From Oscillospiraceae bacterium (GTDB lineage Bacteria > Bacillota > Clostridia > Oscillospirales > Oscillospiraceae), in NCBI GenBank assembly GCA_020025275.1, contig JAHHSI010000030.1, positions 1-25,434 on the forward strand: a stretch of DNA of 25,434 bases. Reading direction: 5' to 3'. Position 1 is the stretch's first letter, and every line of letters begins with the position of its first letter. The notes beneath the pieces are model-generated. The model was not told where the DNA came from, searched no databases, and saw only the letters and a program-made list of their open reading frames with translations. The translations under genes were made by a program, and so were the position numbers. Of this stretch, positions 7,785 to 15,994 are shown piece by piece.

Positions 7785-7813
7785 ATTATACCTGCTGCCA
7801 TAGGCGGTGTAAA
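7785..7813 (-). promoter_or_regulatory. predicted sigma-A promoter of the aminopeptidase
   Basis: On the minus strand TTTACA (7813-7808) and a perfect TATAAT (7790-7785) are separated by 17 bases. The -35 box begins 4 bases after the stem of the preceding aroQ terminator. Confidence 0.78.
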
Positions 7814-7817
7814 GATG

Positions 7818-7845
7818 AAAAAAGCCTCCCGGAGGAGGCTTTTTT
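7818..7845 (-). terminator. intrinsic terminator of the aromatic operon
   Basis: A 12-bp perfect stem AAAAAAGCCTCC / GGAGGCTTTTTT with a 4-base loop ends in a T tract. It directly abuts the aroQ stop codon. It is nearly symmetric and could work in both directions. Confidence 0.88.
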
Positions 7846-8286
7846 TCAGGAACGCTGCTGCAGCTCGTCTTTCAGAAAGCAGATGGCCTGCCGATATCCC
7901 TCAAAGCCAAGGCCGGCAAAGGTTTTGATGCAGGCCATGCCGGCATAGGAGACACGGCGAAAGTCCTCCCGTGCGTTGATGTCCGACAGGTGGACCTCCA
8001 CCGCCGGCAGGGCCACCGCCTTAAGGGCATCCAAAATAGCGACACTGGTATGGGTGTAGGCCGCAGGATTGATGATGATCCCGTCCGCAGTGCCATATGC
8101 CTGCTGGATCCGATCCACGATGGCGCCCTCGTGGTTGGACTGAAAGAGCTCTACCTCCACGCCTTCTTTTTCACAGACACGGCGGATGAAGTCCTCCAGT
8201 GCGGCAAAGGTGCCGGTGCCGTAGATCGCAGGTTCCCGCAGGCCCAGCAGATTCAGGTTCGGTCCGTTAATGACGACAAATTTCAT
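7846..8286 (-). CDS. aroQ: 3-dehydroquinate dehydratase, type II
   Basis: A 146-residue class II dehydroquinase (a small dodecameric fold) that converts 3-dehydroquinate to 3-dehydroshikimate, step 3 of the shikimate pathway. Hallmarks are NGPNLNLLG (8-16), catalytic Y22 in REPAIYG, FQSNHEG (48-54), INPAAYTHT (72-80) and H99 in VEVHLSDINARE. The length is normal. AAGGAGG sits 6-7 bases before the ATG at 8286; the frame stays open 30 codons further up but only inside the upstream gene. It is the last gene of the aromatic operon and overlaps the aroE-aroK fusion by 20 bases, implying coupled translation. No type I enzyme (aroD) is in the operon. Confidence 0.95.
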   Translation of the reverse strand: MKFVVINGPNLNLLGLREPAIYGTGTFAALEDFIRRVCEKEGVEVELFQSNHEGAIVDRIQQAYGTADGIIINPAAYTHTSVAILDALKAVALPAVEVHLSDINAREDFRRVSYAGMACIKTFAGLGFEGYRQAICFLKDELQQRS

Positions 8287-9505
8287 AAAAAGCCTCCTTG
8301 ACCGCCCGGGCGGTATCCATCGGTGTGTGGTGGTTTTCGATGATGCAGTGGGCAAAGTGTCGATAGAGTGGTTCACGCTGTTGATACAAGGACGAAAGAC
8401 CCTGCTGCAGGGAGAGGGGGCGCCCCTGTGTAGGCAGGTCCTCCAGAGGACGCTGCAGCCAGAAAAGAACGCCGTTTTGCCGCAGGAGCGCCCGGTTTTC
8501 CGGTCGTGTCACACAGCCGCCCCCTGTGGCCAGAATGATGCCGGAGCGCCGCCCCAACTGGGCGAGGGCCTCCGTTTCACGGCGGCGGAAACCCGCCTCG
8601 CCTTCTGCGGCAAAAATCTCCGGGATGGAGCGCTGTGCCGTCTCCTCGATGAGGGCGTCGCTGTCCCAGACCTCCCGATCCAACAGTGCGCCCAGCCGGG
8701 CGGCCACGGAGGATTTTCCACAGCCGGGCATCCCGATGAGGACGATGTTTTCCATTTGGCTGCGAAGCGAGTGCTGAATGGATCGCAGGAGCTCGTCGTC
8801 GATGGAGGTATCCTGAAACAGTTCGCTGCTGCGCCGGGCCTGTGCCACCAGCATAGCAAGACCGCCAAAGGCGGGGATGCCCAGTTCTTCCGCCTGCAGC
8901 AAAAGGGCGGTGCGGGCCGGATTGTAGATGAGATCGTAGACGGCGGAAAGCTGGGGAAACAACGATAGATCCACCGCTGCAGCGCCGGTATGGGGATACA
9001 TTCCCACAGGGGTCGTATTGACCAGCAGCTGGGCGTCCTTATGGCGGGTGAGGTTTCCGTAGTGATTTTCGCCGCTGCGGGAGATCACCACCGGCTGTGC
9101 CCCCAAGGCCGCCAAAACCGCACACACCGTGACGGAAGCCCCACCACTGCCCAGCACCAGAGCCTTCTTGCCGGATGGGTCCACGCCGCTGCAGCGCAGG
9201 AGATAGGCAAAACCGTCATAATCGGTGTTGGCCCCGTACAGCGTGCCGTCGGGGCGGCGCACCAGTGTGTTGACGCTTTGCAGCAGGCGGGCCGTGTCGG
9301 AGAGGGCCGCACAGTAAGGGACCACGGCTTTTTTGTAGGGAATGGTCACATTCAACCCGTGGAATGGGGCGTGGCGGAGGAAATCATCTAACTCCTCCGG
9401 TTCCTTTTCATAGAGCGCATAGGCATAGTCCCCCAAGCGGGCATGGATGGCCGGGGAGTAGCTGTGGCCCAGCTTGCGCCCCAAAAGACCGCATTGGACC
9501 ATCAT
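8267..9505 (-). CDS. fused shikimate dehydrogenase / shikimate kinase
   Basis: One uninterrupted 412-residue frame holds two enzymes. Residues about 1-245 are shikimate dehydrogenase (AroE): HSYSP near the start, catalytic K58 in NVTIPYK, D95 in GANTDYDGF, dinucleotide loop GSGGAS (119-124), NTTPVGM and DLIYNP. Residues 251-412 are shikimate kinase (AroK): P-loop GMPGCGKS (258-265), DSD (281-283), GFRRRE (305-310), TGGG (327-330) and REPLY (377-381). The protein would turn 3-dehydroshikimate into shikimate and then shikimate-3-phosphate. M251 could in principle restart the kinase, but no ribosome binding site precedes it. It overlaps pheA by 4 bases at the start. Two adjacent ATGs exist; the first is used here. 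Confidence 0.93.
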   Translation of the reverse strand: MMVQCGLLGRKLGHSYSPAIHARLGDYAYALYEKEPEELDDFLRHAPFHGLNVTIPYKKAVVPYCAALSDTARLLQSVNTLVRRPDGTLYGANTDYDGFAYLLRCSGVDPSGKKALVLGSGGASVTVCAVLAALGAQPVVISRSGENHYGNLTRHKDAQLLVNTTPVGMYPHTGAAAVDLSLFPQLSAVYDLIYNPARTALLLQAEELGIPAFGGLAMLVAQARRSSELFQDTSIDDELLRSIQHSLRSQMENIVLIGMPGCGKSSVAARLGALLDREVWDSDALIEETAQRSIPEIFAAEGEAGFRRRETEALAQLGRRSGIILATGGGCVTRPENRALLRQNGVLFWLQRPLEDLPTQGRPLSLQQGLSSLYQQREPLYRHFAHCIIENHHTPMDTARAVKEAFYEICRH

Positions 9506-10644
9506 GTCACCTCACGATAGCTGCCCAGATAGGTGAAGGACTCGCAGACATCGTCCAGTTCCCCCATGAGCTGAATGAACTGGGGCGAATACACAGAGGT
9601 GTCCAGATCGAAGTAGAACATGAACTCGAAATCCCGCTCCGGCAGCGGGCGGCTCTCCAGTTTGTTGAGGTTGATCCCCAGCGCATAGAAGCGGGAGAGC
9701 AGTTTATAAAGGGCACCGGGACGGTGGGGCAGGACCACCATCAGGCTGGTACGATCAGCACCGGGATAGATCTCCAGATTACGGGAGATGCAGATGAAGC
9801 GGGTGTAGTTATTGCCCTGATTCTGGCACGAGGGCAGCAGGCATTGCAGGCCGTAGAGCTGGGCACAGCTGCGGGAGGACAGGGCCGCCATATCGCTGCG
9901 CTGGGAGTCAGCCACCATTTTGGCGGCCTCGGCGGTATTGGCACAGCGGACCACCGTGATCTCCGGGTGCTGCTGCAAGAAGTCGCTGCACTGGGCGATG
10001 GCCTGCTCGTGGGAGCAGATGGTGCGGATGTCCTCCAGACGGACGCCGGGTTTTGCCAGCAGATGATGGTCCACCTTCAGCCGGACGCTGCGCACGATGC
10101 GGAAGCGGTGGCGCATCATCAGGTCGTAGACGATGTTGACGGAGCCTGCGGTGCTGTTTTCAAGAGGGATGACGCCGTATTGGCACAGCCCTTTTTCAAC
10201 GGCGGAGAAGACGGATTCAAAGCTGGAGAAATAGAGGATGCCAGGGCGGCGGAACAGTTTTTCGCAGGCCAGCTGGGAGTAGGCCCCGGCCACACCCTGA
10301 CAGGCCACGGAGGCATGGGGCGGGAAGAGCGGGTCGGTCTGTGTAATGGCGTGGGTGATTTCCTCGGTCAGAGGGCCGGTACTGTGCAGCAGTGCGTGCT
10401 GCCGGGCACGGCTCAGTTCCATCAGCAGGGAGTAGAGGGACAGCCCGTACTCCTGCAGTTCTTCCGGCAGCTGTGCAGCCACGGAATCCAGTTTTTCCTG
10501 TTCCCGGCCGGCATCCAGTACCGGCAGCTGGTGTTGGTGCTTAAAAGCGGCAATCTGCGCACTCAGGTCCATCCGCTGTGCGAAGAGGGACAGTAGGTCG
10601 TGGTCGATTTGGTCGATGGAGGTTCGCAATTCCTGTAAATCCAT
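9502..10644 (-). CDS. pheA: bifunctional chorismate mutase / prephenate dehydratase
   Basis: A 380-residue P-protein that rearranges chorismate to prephenate and then makes phenylpyruvate, the committed route to phenylalanine. Domain order is chorismate mutase (about 1-85, AroQ-type helical pattern with DQIDHDLLSLFAQR), prephenate dehydratase (about 110-290, with GVAGAYS 117-123, ENSTAGSV 162-169 and TRF 281-283) and an ACT domain (about 299-375). The ACT domain keeps RPGALYKLL (308-316) and ESRP (330-333), the phenylalanine-binding motifs, so feedback inhibition by phenylalanine is likely. GGAG for this gene overlaps the aroC stop codon; the genes are 5 bases apart. Length and architecture match E. 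coli PheA (386 residues). Confidence 0.95.
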   Translation of the reverse strand: MDLQELRTSIDQIDHDLLSLFAQRMDLSAQIAAFKHQHQLPVLDAGREQEKLDSVAAQLPEELQEYGLSLYSLLMELSRARQHALLHSTGPLTEEITHAITQTDPLFPPHASVACQGVAGAYSQLACEKLFRRPGILYFSSFESVFSAVEKGLCQYGVIPLENSTAGSVNIVYDLMMRHRFRIVRSVRLKVDHHLLAKPGVRLEDIRTICSHEQAIAQCSDFLQQHPEITVVRCANTAEAAKMVADSQRSDMAALSSRSCAQLYGLQCLLPSCQNQGNNYTRFICISRNLEIYPGADRTSLMVVLPHRPGALYKLLSRFYALGINLNKLESRPLPERDFEFMFYFDLDTSVYSPQFIQLMGELDDVCESFTYLGSYREVT

Positions 10645-10649
10645 GGGGG

Positions 10650-11720
10650 TTACTCCTTTTCACGTTGGGCGGTTCGATAGGCGTCATAGAGTGCCACGGC
10701 TGCGGCGGCTTCCACACAGGGGACGGCACGGGGGACGATGCAGGGATCATGGCGGCCATGGACCTGCAGGGTCTGCGGTTCCCGTGTGGTGAGATTGACG
10801 CTGCGCTGCGGCTGGGCGATGGAGGGGGTGGGCTTGATGGCGACCCGGAAGAGCAGGGGCATTCCGTCGGTGATCCCGCCCAAGATCCCTCCGCAGTGGT
10901 TGGTGGTGGTGATGATATGGCCGTCTTTGACGGCAAAGGGGTCATTATTCTCACTGCCCCGCAGTGCGGCGGCGTCAAAGCCGTCGCCAAATTCCACGCC
11001 TTTGACGGCGGGAATCCCAAAAAGGGCGGCGGCGATCCGGTTTTCCATGCCGCCAAACATGGGATCGCCCAACCCGGCGGGGGCACCCAGTACCAGACAC
11101 TCCACCACTCCGCCGACGGAGTCACCGTCACGGCGGGCATCCTCGATGCACCGGATCATGGCCTGACCGGCGTTGTCGTCCACCGTGGGGAAGGGTTTCT
11201 CCGCCACGGAGGCGGTGAAGGGGGCGTCATCCCGGATCTGGGCGATGGAGCGGATGCGGGCGAAAATGCGGATCCCCTGCTGCTCCAATAGCTGCAGGCA
11301 GATGCCGCCGGCGATGCACAGCGGAGCGGTGAGCCGGCCGGAGAAATGGCCGCCGCCGGCATAGTCACGGTGCTGCCCGTATTTCACATAGCCGGTGTAG
11401 TCGGCGTGGCCGGGACGGGGACAGGCGGCCAGCTCCGCATAGTCACCAGAGCGGGTATTCTTGTTGCGGATGATGGCCGTCAGAGGAACGCCGCAGGTCC
11501 TGCCGTTGTGCACGCCGGAGAGAAACTCGGGAACATCGGACTCCTTCCGTGGGGTCGACCAGCGATGCTGTCCGGGGGCACGGCGATCCAGAAAACGCTG
11601 CAGGGCATCCATATCGATGGGAAGTCCGGCAGGCAGTCCCTCCATGGTGACGCCGATGGCGGGGGAGTGGGACTGTCCGAAAATGGTCAGACGGAGGGAT
11701 TCTCCGTAGGTGCTGCTCAT
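10650..11720 (-). CDS. aroC: chorismate synthase
   Basis: A 356-residue FMN-dependent enzyme converting 5-enolpyruvylshikimate-3-phosphate to chorismate, the last common step of aromatic synthesis. Signature segments are GQSHSPAIG (about 15-23), RAPGQHRWSTPRKESD, EFLSGVHNGRT, RPGHADY and the C-terminal RHDPCIVPRAVPCVEA. The length is standard. AAAGGAG lies 7 bases before the ATG at 11720; a GTG two codons upstream is too close to that site. The ATG overlaps the aroA stop as ATGA. An FMN reductase is not evident in the window, so reduced FMN must come from elsewhere. Confidence 0.96.
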   Translation of the reverse strand: MSSTYGESLRLTIFGQSHSPAIGVTMEGLPAGLPIDMDALQRFLDRRAPGQHRWSTPRKESDVPEFLSGVHNGRTCGVPLTAIIRNKNTRSGDYAELAACPRPGHADYTGYVKYGQHRDYAGGGHFSGRLTAPLCIAGGICLQLLEQQGIRIFARIRSIAQIRDDAPFTASVAEKPFPTVDDNAGQAMIRCIEDARRDGDSVGGVVECLVLGAPAGLGDPMFGGMENRIAAALFGIPAVKGVEFGDGFDAAALRGSENNDPFAVKDGHIITTTNHCGGILGGITDGMPLLFRVAIKPTPSIAQPQRSVNLTTREPQTLQVHGRHDPCIVPRAVPCVEAAAAVALYDAYRTAQREKE

Positions 11721-12973
11721 AGGCACGCTCCTTTCAGGGGAAGATAGTCATCCCAAAAGCGGGGATAGGATTTTTCAACGCACTGGCTGCCCAGGATCGT
11801 AACGGGCTCGGCACAGCCGCAGGCGGCCACCGCTGCGGCCATAGCGATCCGATGATCGCCGCAGGCATCCACGCAGCCGCCGGTGAGGACACCGCATCCG
11901 TGAATGATCAGGCCGTCCGGCAGCTCCTCAACGCTTCCGCCCAAGGCACGCAGGAGGCGGGCCGTGGTATAGAGGCGGTCGGATTCCTTCAGGCGCAGAC
12001 GAGCCGCATTTTTGATATAGGTATCCCCCTGCGCCAGAGCGGCCACCACGCTGACGGTGGGGATCAGGTCGGGGATGGGACCGGCGTCCACCGTGATGCC
12101 CCGGAGCGTTCCGGGCTGCACGGTGACGGCATCGTGCCGGCAGGACACAGCGGCGCCGAAGCGCTGTAAAAGTGCCACAATGGCACGGTCCCCTTGGGAC
12201 GAGGATGGATGCAGGCCGGTGACAGAGATGCCGTTTCCGCCCAAAGCCCCGGCGCAGAGGAAGAAAGCCCCGTTGGACCAGTCGCCCTCCACCTGCAAAG
12301 AGGAAGGGAGATGATAGGTCTGTGTACCGGGGATCCGATAGCGGTGTCCCTCTTTTGTAAAGCGGATACCGGCCGTCTGAAGAGCATCCTCCGTCATGGC
12401 GATATAGGCCGCCGATTCCACAGGGCCGGTGATCGTCAGCGTGCTGTCCCCGTCAAGAAGGGGAAGAGCGAAGAGAAGGCCGGAAATATACTGCGAGGAG
12501 ATGTTACCGGGGAGAGCATAATCCCCCGCTTGCAGCTGCCCGGTACAGGTGAGGGAGGCACCGTTTCGCTGTACGGCAGCACCGTGGGCAGAGAGCTGCT
12601 CATCCAGTGGGGCCAGCGGGCGCTGTGGGAGGCGTCCTTCCATGGCAAAGCGGACGGGAACGCCCAGTGCCGCAGCCACGGGCAGGAGAAAGCGGAGCGT
12701 TGAACCGCTCTCACCGCAGGGCAGAGCGCAGAGGTCTGCCCTGCGGCGGCGCTGGGGCGAAACACGGATCGTCCCCGCCTGAGAAGATACCGCCGCGCCC
12801 ATGGCACAAAGGCAGTGCATAGTGGCCTGAATATCACGGGAGAGACCGTCACAGAGGATCGCAGAGGGGGTGTCACTCAGGGCAGCGCAGAGCAAGAGCC
12901 GATGCGCCTGCGACTTTGAAGCCGGAATGGGGACGGTGCCGGAGATCGGACCGCCGGGAAGGGTGAGGTTCAT
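11717..12973 (-). CDS. aroA: 3-phosphoshikimate 1-carboxyvinyltransferase (EPSP synthase)
   Basis: A 418-residue enzyme joining PEP to shikimate-3-phosphate to give EPSP. Visible active-site elements are SKSQAHR (19-25), the PEP-loop CGESGSTLRF (86-95), SSQYISG (159-165), D302 in PDLIP, RLKESDR (327-333) and DHRIAMA (373-379). The PEP loop carries GESG where E. coli has GNAG, a form I associate with clostridial enzymes; what it means for glyphosate sensitivity cannot be settled by reading. GGAGG lies 6 bases before the ATG, which overlaps the aroB stop (ATGA). The sequence looks full length. Confidence 0.95.
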   Translation of the reverse strand: MNLTLPGGPISGTVPIPASKSQAHRLLLCAALSDTPSAILCDGLSRDIQATMHCLCAMGAAVSSQAGTIRVSPQRRRRADLCALPCGESGSTLRFLLPVAAALGVPVRFAMEGRLPQRPLAPLDEQLSAHGAAVQRNGASLTCTGQLQAGDYALPGNISSQYISGLLFALPLLDGDSTLTITGPVESAAYIAMTEDALQTAGIRFTKEGHRYRIPGTQTYHLPSSLQVEGDWSNGAFFLCAGALGGNGISVTGLHPSSSQGDRAIVALLQRFGAAVSCRHDAVTVQPGTLRGITVDAGPIPDLIPTVSVVAALAQGDTYIKNAARLRLKESDRLYTTARLLRALGGSVEELPDGLIIHGCGVLTGGCVDACGDHRIAMAAAVAACGCAEPVTILGSQCVEKSYPRFWDDYLPLKGACL

Positions 12974-14028
12974 TGCACACCTCCGGCCATGAGCCAGCGG
13001 CGCAACTCCGACGCAGGCACGTCCCGCAGACGGCAGCAGCCCACGTTCTCCGGCACCACCAGATGGATCGTCTCGCCGAAGATTTTTTTATCGGACAGGG
13101 CTGCGTGCTCTAGCTGTGCCAGAGGATAGGGCGCAGTGGTGGGGAGCTGATAGCGTTCGAGCAGCTGCAAGACCTCCGTCACCGCTGAGGGGGGGCAGAG
13201 CCCCTGCGCTGCGGCGGAGCGTGTGATGATGGCCATGCCCATGGCCACACAATGGCCGTGGGACAAGGTGTAGCCGCTGCACTCCTCAATGGCGTGGCCG
13301 AAGGTGTGGCCAAGGTTCAAAAGCTGCCGCACACCGCGGTCCTGCTCGTCCTGCGCCACCAGATCCCGCTTCATGGCCACGCAGTGGGCAATCACCTCTT
13401 CCGGCGAATCGGCGATGGGTTCACGGCCCAGTCGGTGGAAGAACGCTGCATCGCCCAACAGCCCGTACTTGATGACTTCGGCACAACCGTCGGTAAAGAC
13501 GGATGCCGGCAGCGTGGTCAGCGTGTCGGGATCGCACCAGACCAGAGCGGGCTGCCAGAAGGCACCCACCAGGTTTTTGCCCACAGGCAGATCCACCGCT
13601 GTTTTGCCGCCCACCGAGGAGTCCACGGCGGCCAACAGCGTGGTGGGCACCTGCACATAGGGGATGCCGCGCAGATAGGTGGCCGCAGCGAACCCGGTGA
13701 GATCACCGATCACACCGCCGCCCAAGGCGACCAGAAAATCGCTGCGGCGGAGATGGTGCCGGGCCAGAAAGGCCAGAAGCCGGCCATAGCTGTCGAGCGT
13801 CTTGGAGGATTCACCGGCGGGGAGAACGTAGGTGAGCACGGAAAAGCCGGCCGCCTGCATAGACTCGGACACGGTCTGCCCGTAGTGCGGAAACGCATTT
13901 TCATCGGAGACCACAACGGCCGTGCAGGGGGGGAAGATGGCGGCCAGCTGCTGCCCGAGCCGGGGCAGGCAGCCCACTTCAATATGGACTTCATAGGGGG
14001 TGGAGGCGGGAATCTGGATGGTTTTCAT
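12970..14028 (-). CDS. aroB: 3-dehydroquinate synthase
   Basis: A 352-residue NAD- and metal-dependent enzyme cyclising DAHP to 3-dehydroquinate. The glycine-rich NAD site is ALGGGVIGDLTGFAAATYLRG (about 101-121), followed by VPTTLLAAVDSSVGGK. Metal ligands are E184 in GCAEVIKYG, a His of NLGHTFGHAIE (238-248) and H257 in SHGHCVAMGM. The usual HGE tripeptide reads HGH here, a change outside the metal ligands. The ATG at 14028 overlaps the tyrA stop (ATGA). Fourth from last to be unique in the window: no second copy is seen. Confidence 0.95.
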   Translation of the reverse strand: MKTIQIPASTPYEVHIEVGCLPRLGQQLAAIFPPCTAVVVSDENAFPHYGQTVSESMQAAGFSVLTYVLPAGESSKTLDSYGRLLAFLARHHLRRSDFLVALGGGVIGDLTGFAAATYLRGIPYVQVPTTLLAAVDSSVGGKTAVDLPVGKNLVGAFWQPALVWCDPDTLTTLPASVFTDGCAEVIKYGLLGDAAFFHRLGREPIADSPEEVIAHCVAMKRDLVAQDEQDRGVRQLLNLGHTFGHAIEECSGYTLSHGHCVAMGMAIITRSAAAQGLCPPSAVTEVLQLLERYQLPTTAPYPLAQLEHAALSDKKIFGETIHLVVPENVGCCRLRDVPASELRRWLMAGGVQ

Positions 14029-14858
14029 CGGCCGTCTACCTCTTCCTTTCTGCGCCGTCCGTCCTCCAACAGCTGGACGAGTGCGGCACGGTCATTTTCT
14101 TCGATGGCCCGGCGGTAGAGAGACAGCTGAGCTTCCAGCACCTCCAGCTCATAGAGCAGGTTGTCCCGATTTTCCAAAAACAGCTGCGCCCACATGGAGG
14201 GGTCCAGCCATGCTACCCGGGTCATGTCCTTGTAGCTGCCGGCAGAAAAGCCCTTGTGCTGTGCGGCAGTGGGGCTTTTGACGTAGGCGTTGGACACCAG
14301 ATGGGCCATCTGCGAGGTGAAGGCAATCAGTCGGTCGTGCTCCTCTGCGGTGGTCACGGAGATGTGTCCGAAGCCGGCGGGGGAGAGCAGCTGCTTCACC
14401 TGATCCAACAGGGCAATGTCATCAAAGCTGGGCGGTACAAGGACCATGGGGGCACCGTGATAGAGATTGGCACGGGCGTACTTGAAGCCGGAGTTATGGT
14501 TTCCGGCCATGGGATGACCGCCGAGATACGTAAAGCCATGCTGCTGCGCCAGAGGGAAGCAGGCCTCGCAGACGAAACGCTTAGTGCCGCAGCAGTCGAT
14601 GACCACGGGCTTGGCGCCGATATGAGGAGCCGCCGTACGCAGATAGGCTACAGCGTCCTCCGGGCACAGGGCGATGAGTACCAGATCGCACCGGGGAATG
14701 GTATCCATGGTCAAATAGCCGCTGACAGCGCCGCTGAGGATGGCAAAGTCCAGTGTCGCACTCGACCGATCAAAGCCAAGAACCTCCCAGCCGGCGGCGG
14801 TATAGGCCTTGGCAAAGGAGCCGCCGATCAGGCCCAATCCTACGATTCCGATGGTCAT
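14025..14858 (-). CDS. tyrA: prephenate dehydrogenase
   Basis: A 277-residue monofunctional dehydrogenase that oxidatively decarboxylates prephenate to 4-hydroxyphenylpyruvate on the tyrosine branch. The N-terminal Rossmann motif is GLGLIGGS (7-14), and D30 at the end of the second strand points to NAD rather than NADP. H115 in GGHPMAGN is the substrate/catalytic region; HDR follows near 173-175. There is no chorismate mutase domain (supplied by PheA) and no C-terminal ACT domain, so feedback control by tyrosine, if any, must act through the core. An arogenate dehydrogenase activity cannot be excluded. The ATG overlaps the DAHP synthase stop (ATGA). Confidence 0.92.
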   Translation of the reverse strand: MTIGIVGLGLIGGSFAKAYTAAGWEVLGFDRSSATLDFAILSGAVSGYLTMDTIPRCDLVLIALCPEDAVAYLRTAAPHIGAKPVVIDCCGTKRFVCEACFPLAQQHGFTYLGGHPMAGNHNSGFKYARANLYHGAPMVLVPPSFDDIALLDQVKQLLSPAGFGHISVTTAEEHDRLIAFTSQMAHLVSNAYVKSPTAAQHKGFSAGSYKDMTRVAWLDPSMWAQLFLENRDNLLYELEVLEAQLSLYRRAIEENDRAALVQLLEDGRRRKEEVDGR

Positions 14859-15859
14859 AAGGCACTCACCTCACGGATGCGGCGCACCTTTTCGGCGAGG
14901 ACATCGTACTGATCGGGACGCAGCGACTGGGCACCGTCGCACAAAGCGTGCAGGGGGTCGTTGTGCACCTCGATGATTAGACCGTCGGCGCCGCAGGCGG
15001 CCGCAGCCATAGCCATTGGCTCGACCAGATGGGCCCGGCCGGTGGCGTGACTGGGGTCGACGATCACCGGCAGGTGGGTCAGCTGATGGAGCATGGGTAC
15101 GGCGGCCAGATCCAGCGTATTGCGGGTGTAGTCGCCGAAGGTGCGGATCCCGCGCTCGCAGAGAATGACCTGCTCATTCCCCCCAGCCATAATGTACTCG
15201 GCACTCATCAGAAGTTCTTTGAGCGTATTGGCAAGGCCGCGTTTGAGGAGGATCGGCTTGCGGAGCTCGCCCAGATGGCGCAGCAGATCGAAATTCTGCA
15301 TATTCCGTGCACCGACCTGAATCACATCTACATCCGCAAAGAGGTCGAGGTGCTCGATGCTCATGATCTCCGTCACGATGGGCAGGCCCGTTTCCTGACG
15401 TGCAATCTTCAAAAGCTCAAGACCGGTGGCCTGCAGTCCCTGAAAGTCATAGGGGGAGGTGCGGGGCTTGAACGCACCGCCACGCAGCAGCTGGGCGCCG
15501 GAGGCCTTGACGGCCTTGGCAACGGCCACGATCTGCGCCTCGGATTCCACGGAGCAGGGACCGGCGATCATGGCGAAGTGCCCGCCGCCGATTTTAGCCT
15601 CGCCCACCTCCACCACGGTATCAGCAGGGTGGAACTTGCGGTTGCAGCACTTGAAGGGATCCGTAACCTGCTTGACCGAGTCCACAATATCCAGACTGCC
15701 CACCAGATCCATGTCCAGCTGCGTCGTATCGCCGATCAGGCCCAACACAGTCTGGAACTGGCCCTCGGAGATGTGGACCTTTACCTTCTGTGCCTCCAGC
15801 CAGTCCACCAGCGGCTGGCGCATATCCTGATTGACTCCATGCTTCAAAATGACGATCAT
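14855..15859 (-). CDS. aroF: DAHP synthase, type I-beta with N-terminal ferredoxin-like domain
   Basis: A 334-residue 3-deoxy-7-phosphoheptulonate synthase, the entry step of the shikimate pathway (PEP plus erythrose-4-phosphate). Residues about 1-68 form the ferredoxin-like regulatory domain found in the Thermotoga maritima enzyme (338 residues), where it mediates tyrosine or phenylalanine inhibition. The barrel starts at AGPCSVES (99-106) and includes GGAFKPRTSPYDFQG, GARNMQNF, KRG and VDPSHATG. GGAGGAG sits 5 bases before the ATG at 15859; the frame is open 53 codons upstream but only across the leader and its terminator. It is the first enzyme gene of the operon, directly after a predicted attenuator. 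The symbol aroF is by convention; aroG is used in some genera. Confidence 0.94.
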   Translation of the reverse strand: MIVILKHGVNQDMRQPLVDWLEAQKVKVHISEGQFQTVLGLIGDTTQLDMDLVGSLDIVDSVKQVTDPFKCCNRKFHPADTVVEVGEAKIGGGHFAMIAGPCSVESEAQIVAVAKAVKASGAQLLRGGAFKPRTSPYDFQGLQATGLELLKIARQETGLPIVTEIMSIEHLDLFADVDVIQVGARNMQNFDLLRHLGELRKPILLKRGLANTLKELLMSAEYIMAGGNEQVILCERGIRTFGDYTRNTLDLAAVPMLHQLTHLPVIVDPSHATGRAHLVEPMAMAAAACGADGLIIEVHNDPLHALCDGAQSLRPDQYDVLAEKVRRIREVSAL

Positions 15860-15898
15860 TTTTTCTCCTCCTATGTGTACAAAACAAAAGTATACAAT

Positions 15899-15929
15899 AA
15901 AAAAAGCGGCCCAGGATAACCTGTGCCGC
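15899..15929 (-). terminator. intrinsic terminator of the aromatic operon attenuator
   Basis: On the minus strand GCGGCACAGG (15929-15920), loop TTAT, CCTGGGCCGC (15915-15906) make a 10-position stem with one A-G mismatch, then seven T. It lies in the leader, 40 bases before the DAHP synthase ATG, so termination here would silence all eight genes. Its left arm is also claimed by the antiterminator pairing. Confidence 0.85.
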
Positions 15930-15959
15930 ATCAAAAACAGTGATAAGATCCCATTTTTT

Positions 15960-15994
15960 GCATCACAAATTACCCTTACTATGCTGCATAGTAA
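15960..15994 (-). promoter_or_regulatory. pause hairpin and antiterminator strand of the attenuator
   Basis: In the transcript, TTACTATG (15994-15987), loop CAG and CATAGTAA (15983-15976) form a perfect 8-bp hairpin right after the Tyr/Phe codons of the leader ORF. The next segment, AGGGTAATTTGTGATGC (15976-15960), can pair with GCGGCACAGGTTATCCT (15929-15913) over 17 positions with one mismatch and four G-T wobbles, which would destroy the terminator. The leader stop codon (15965-15963) lies inside this strand, so a ribosome that finishes the peptide would mask it and let the terminator form. Confidence 0.75.

Noticed and set aside
9364..10596. 410-codon plus-strand frame opposite pheA
   Set aside because: Shadow frame with histidine/glycine-rich, low-information composition typical of antisense translation.
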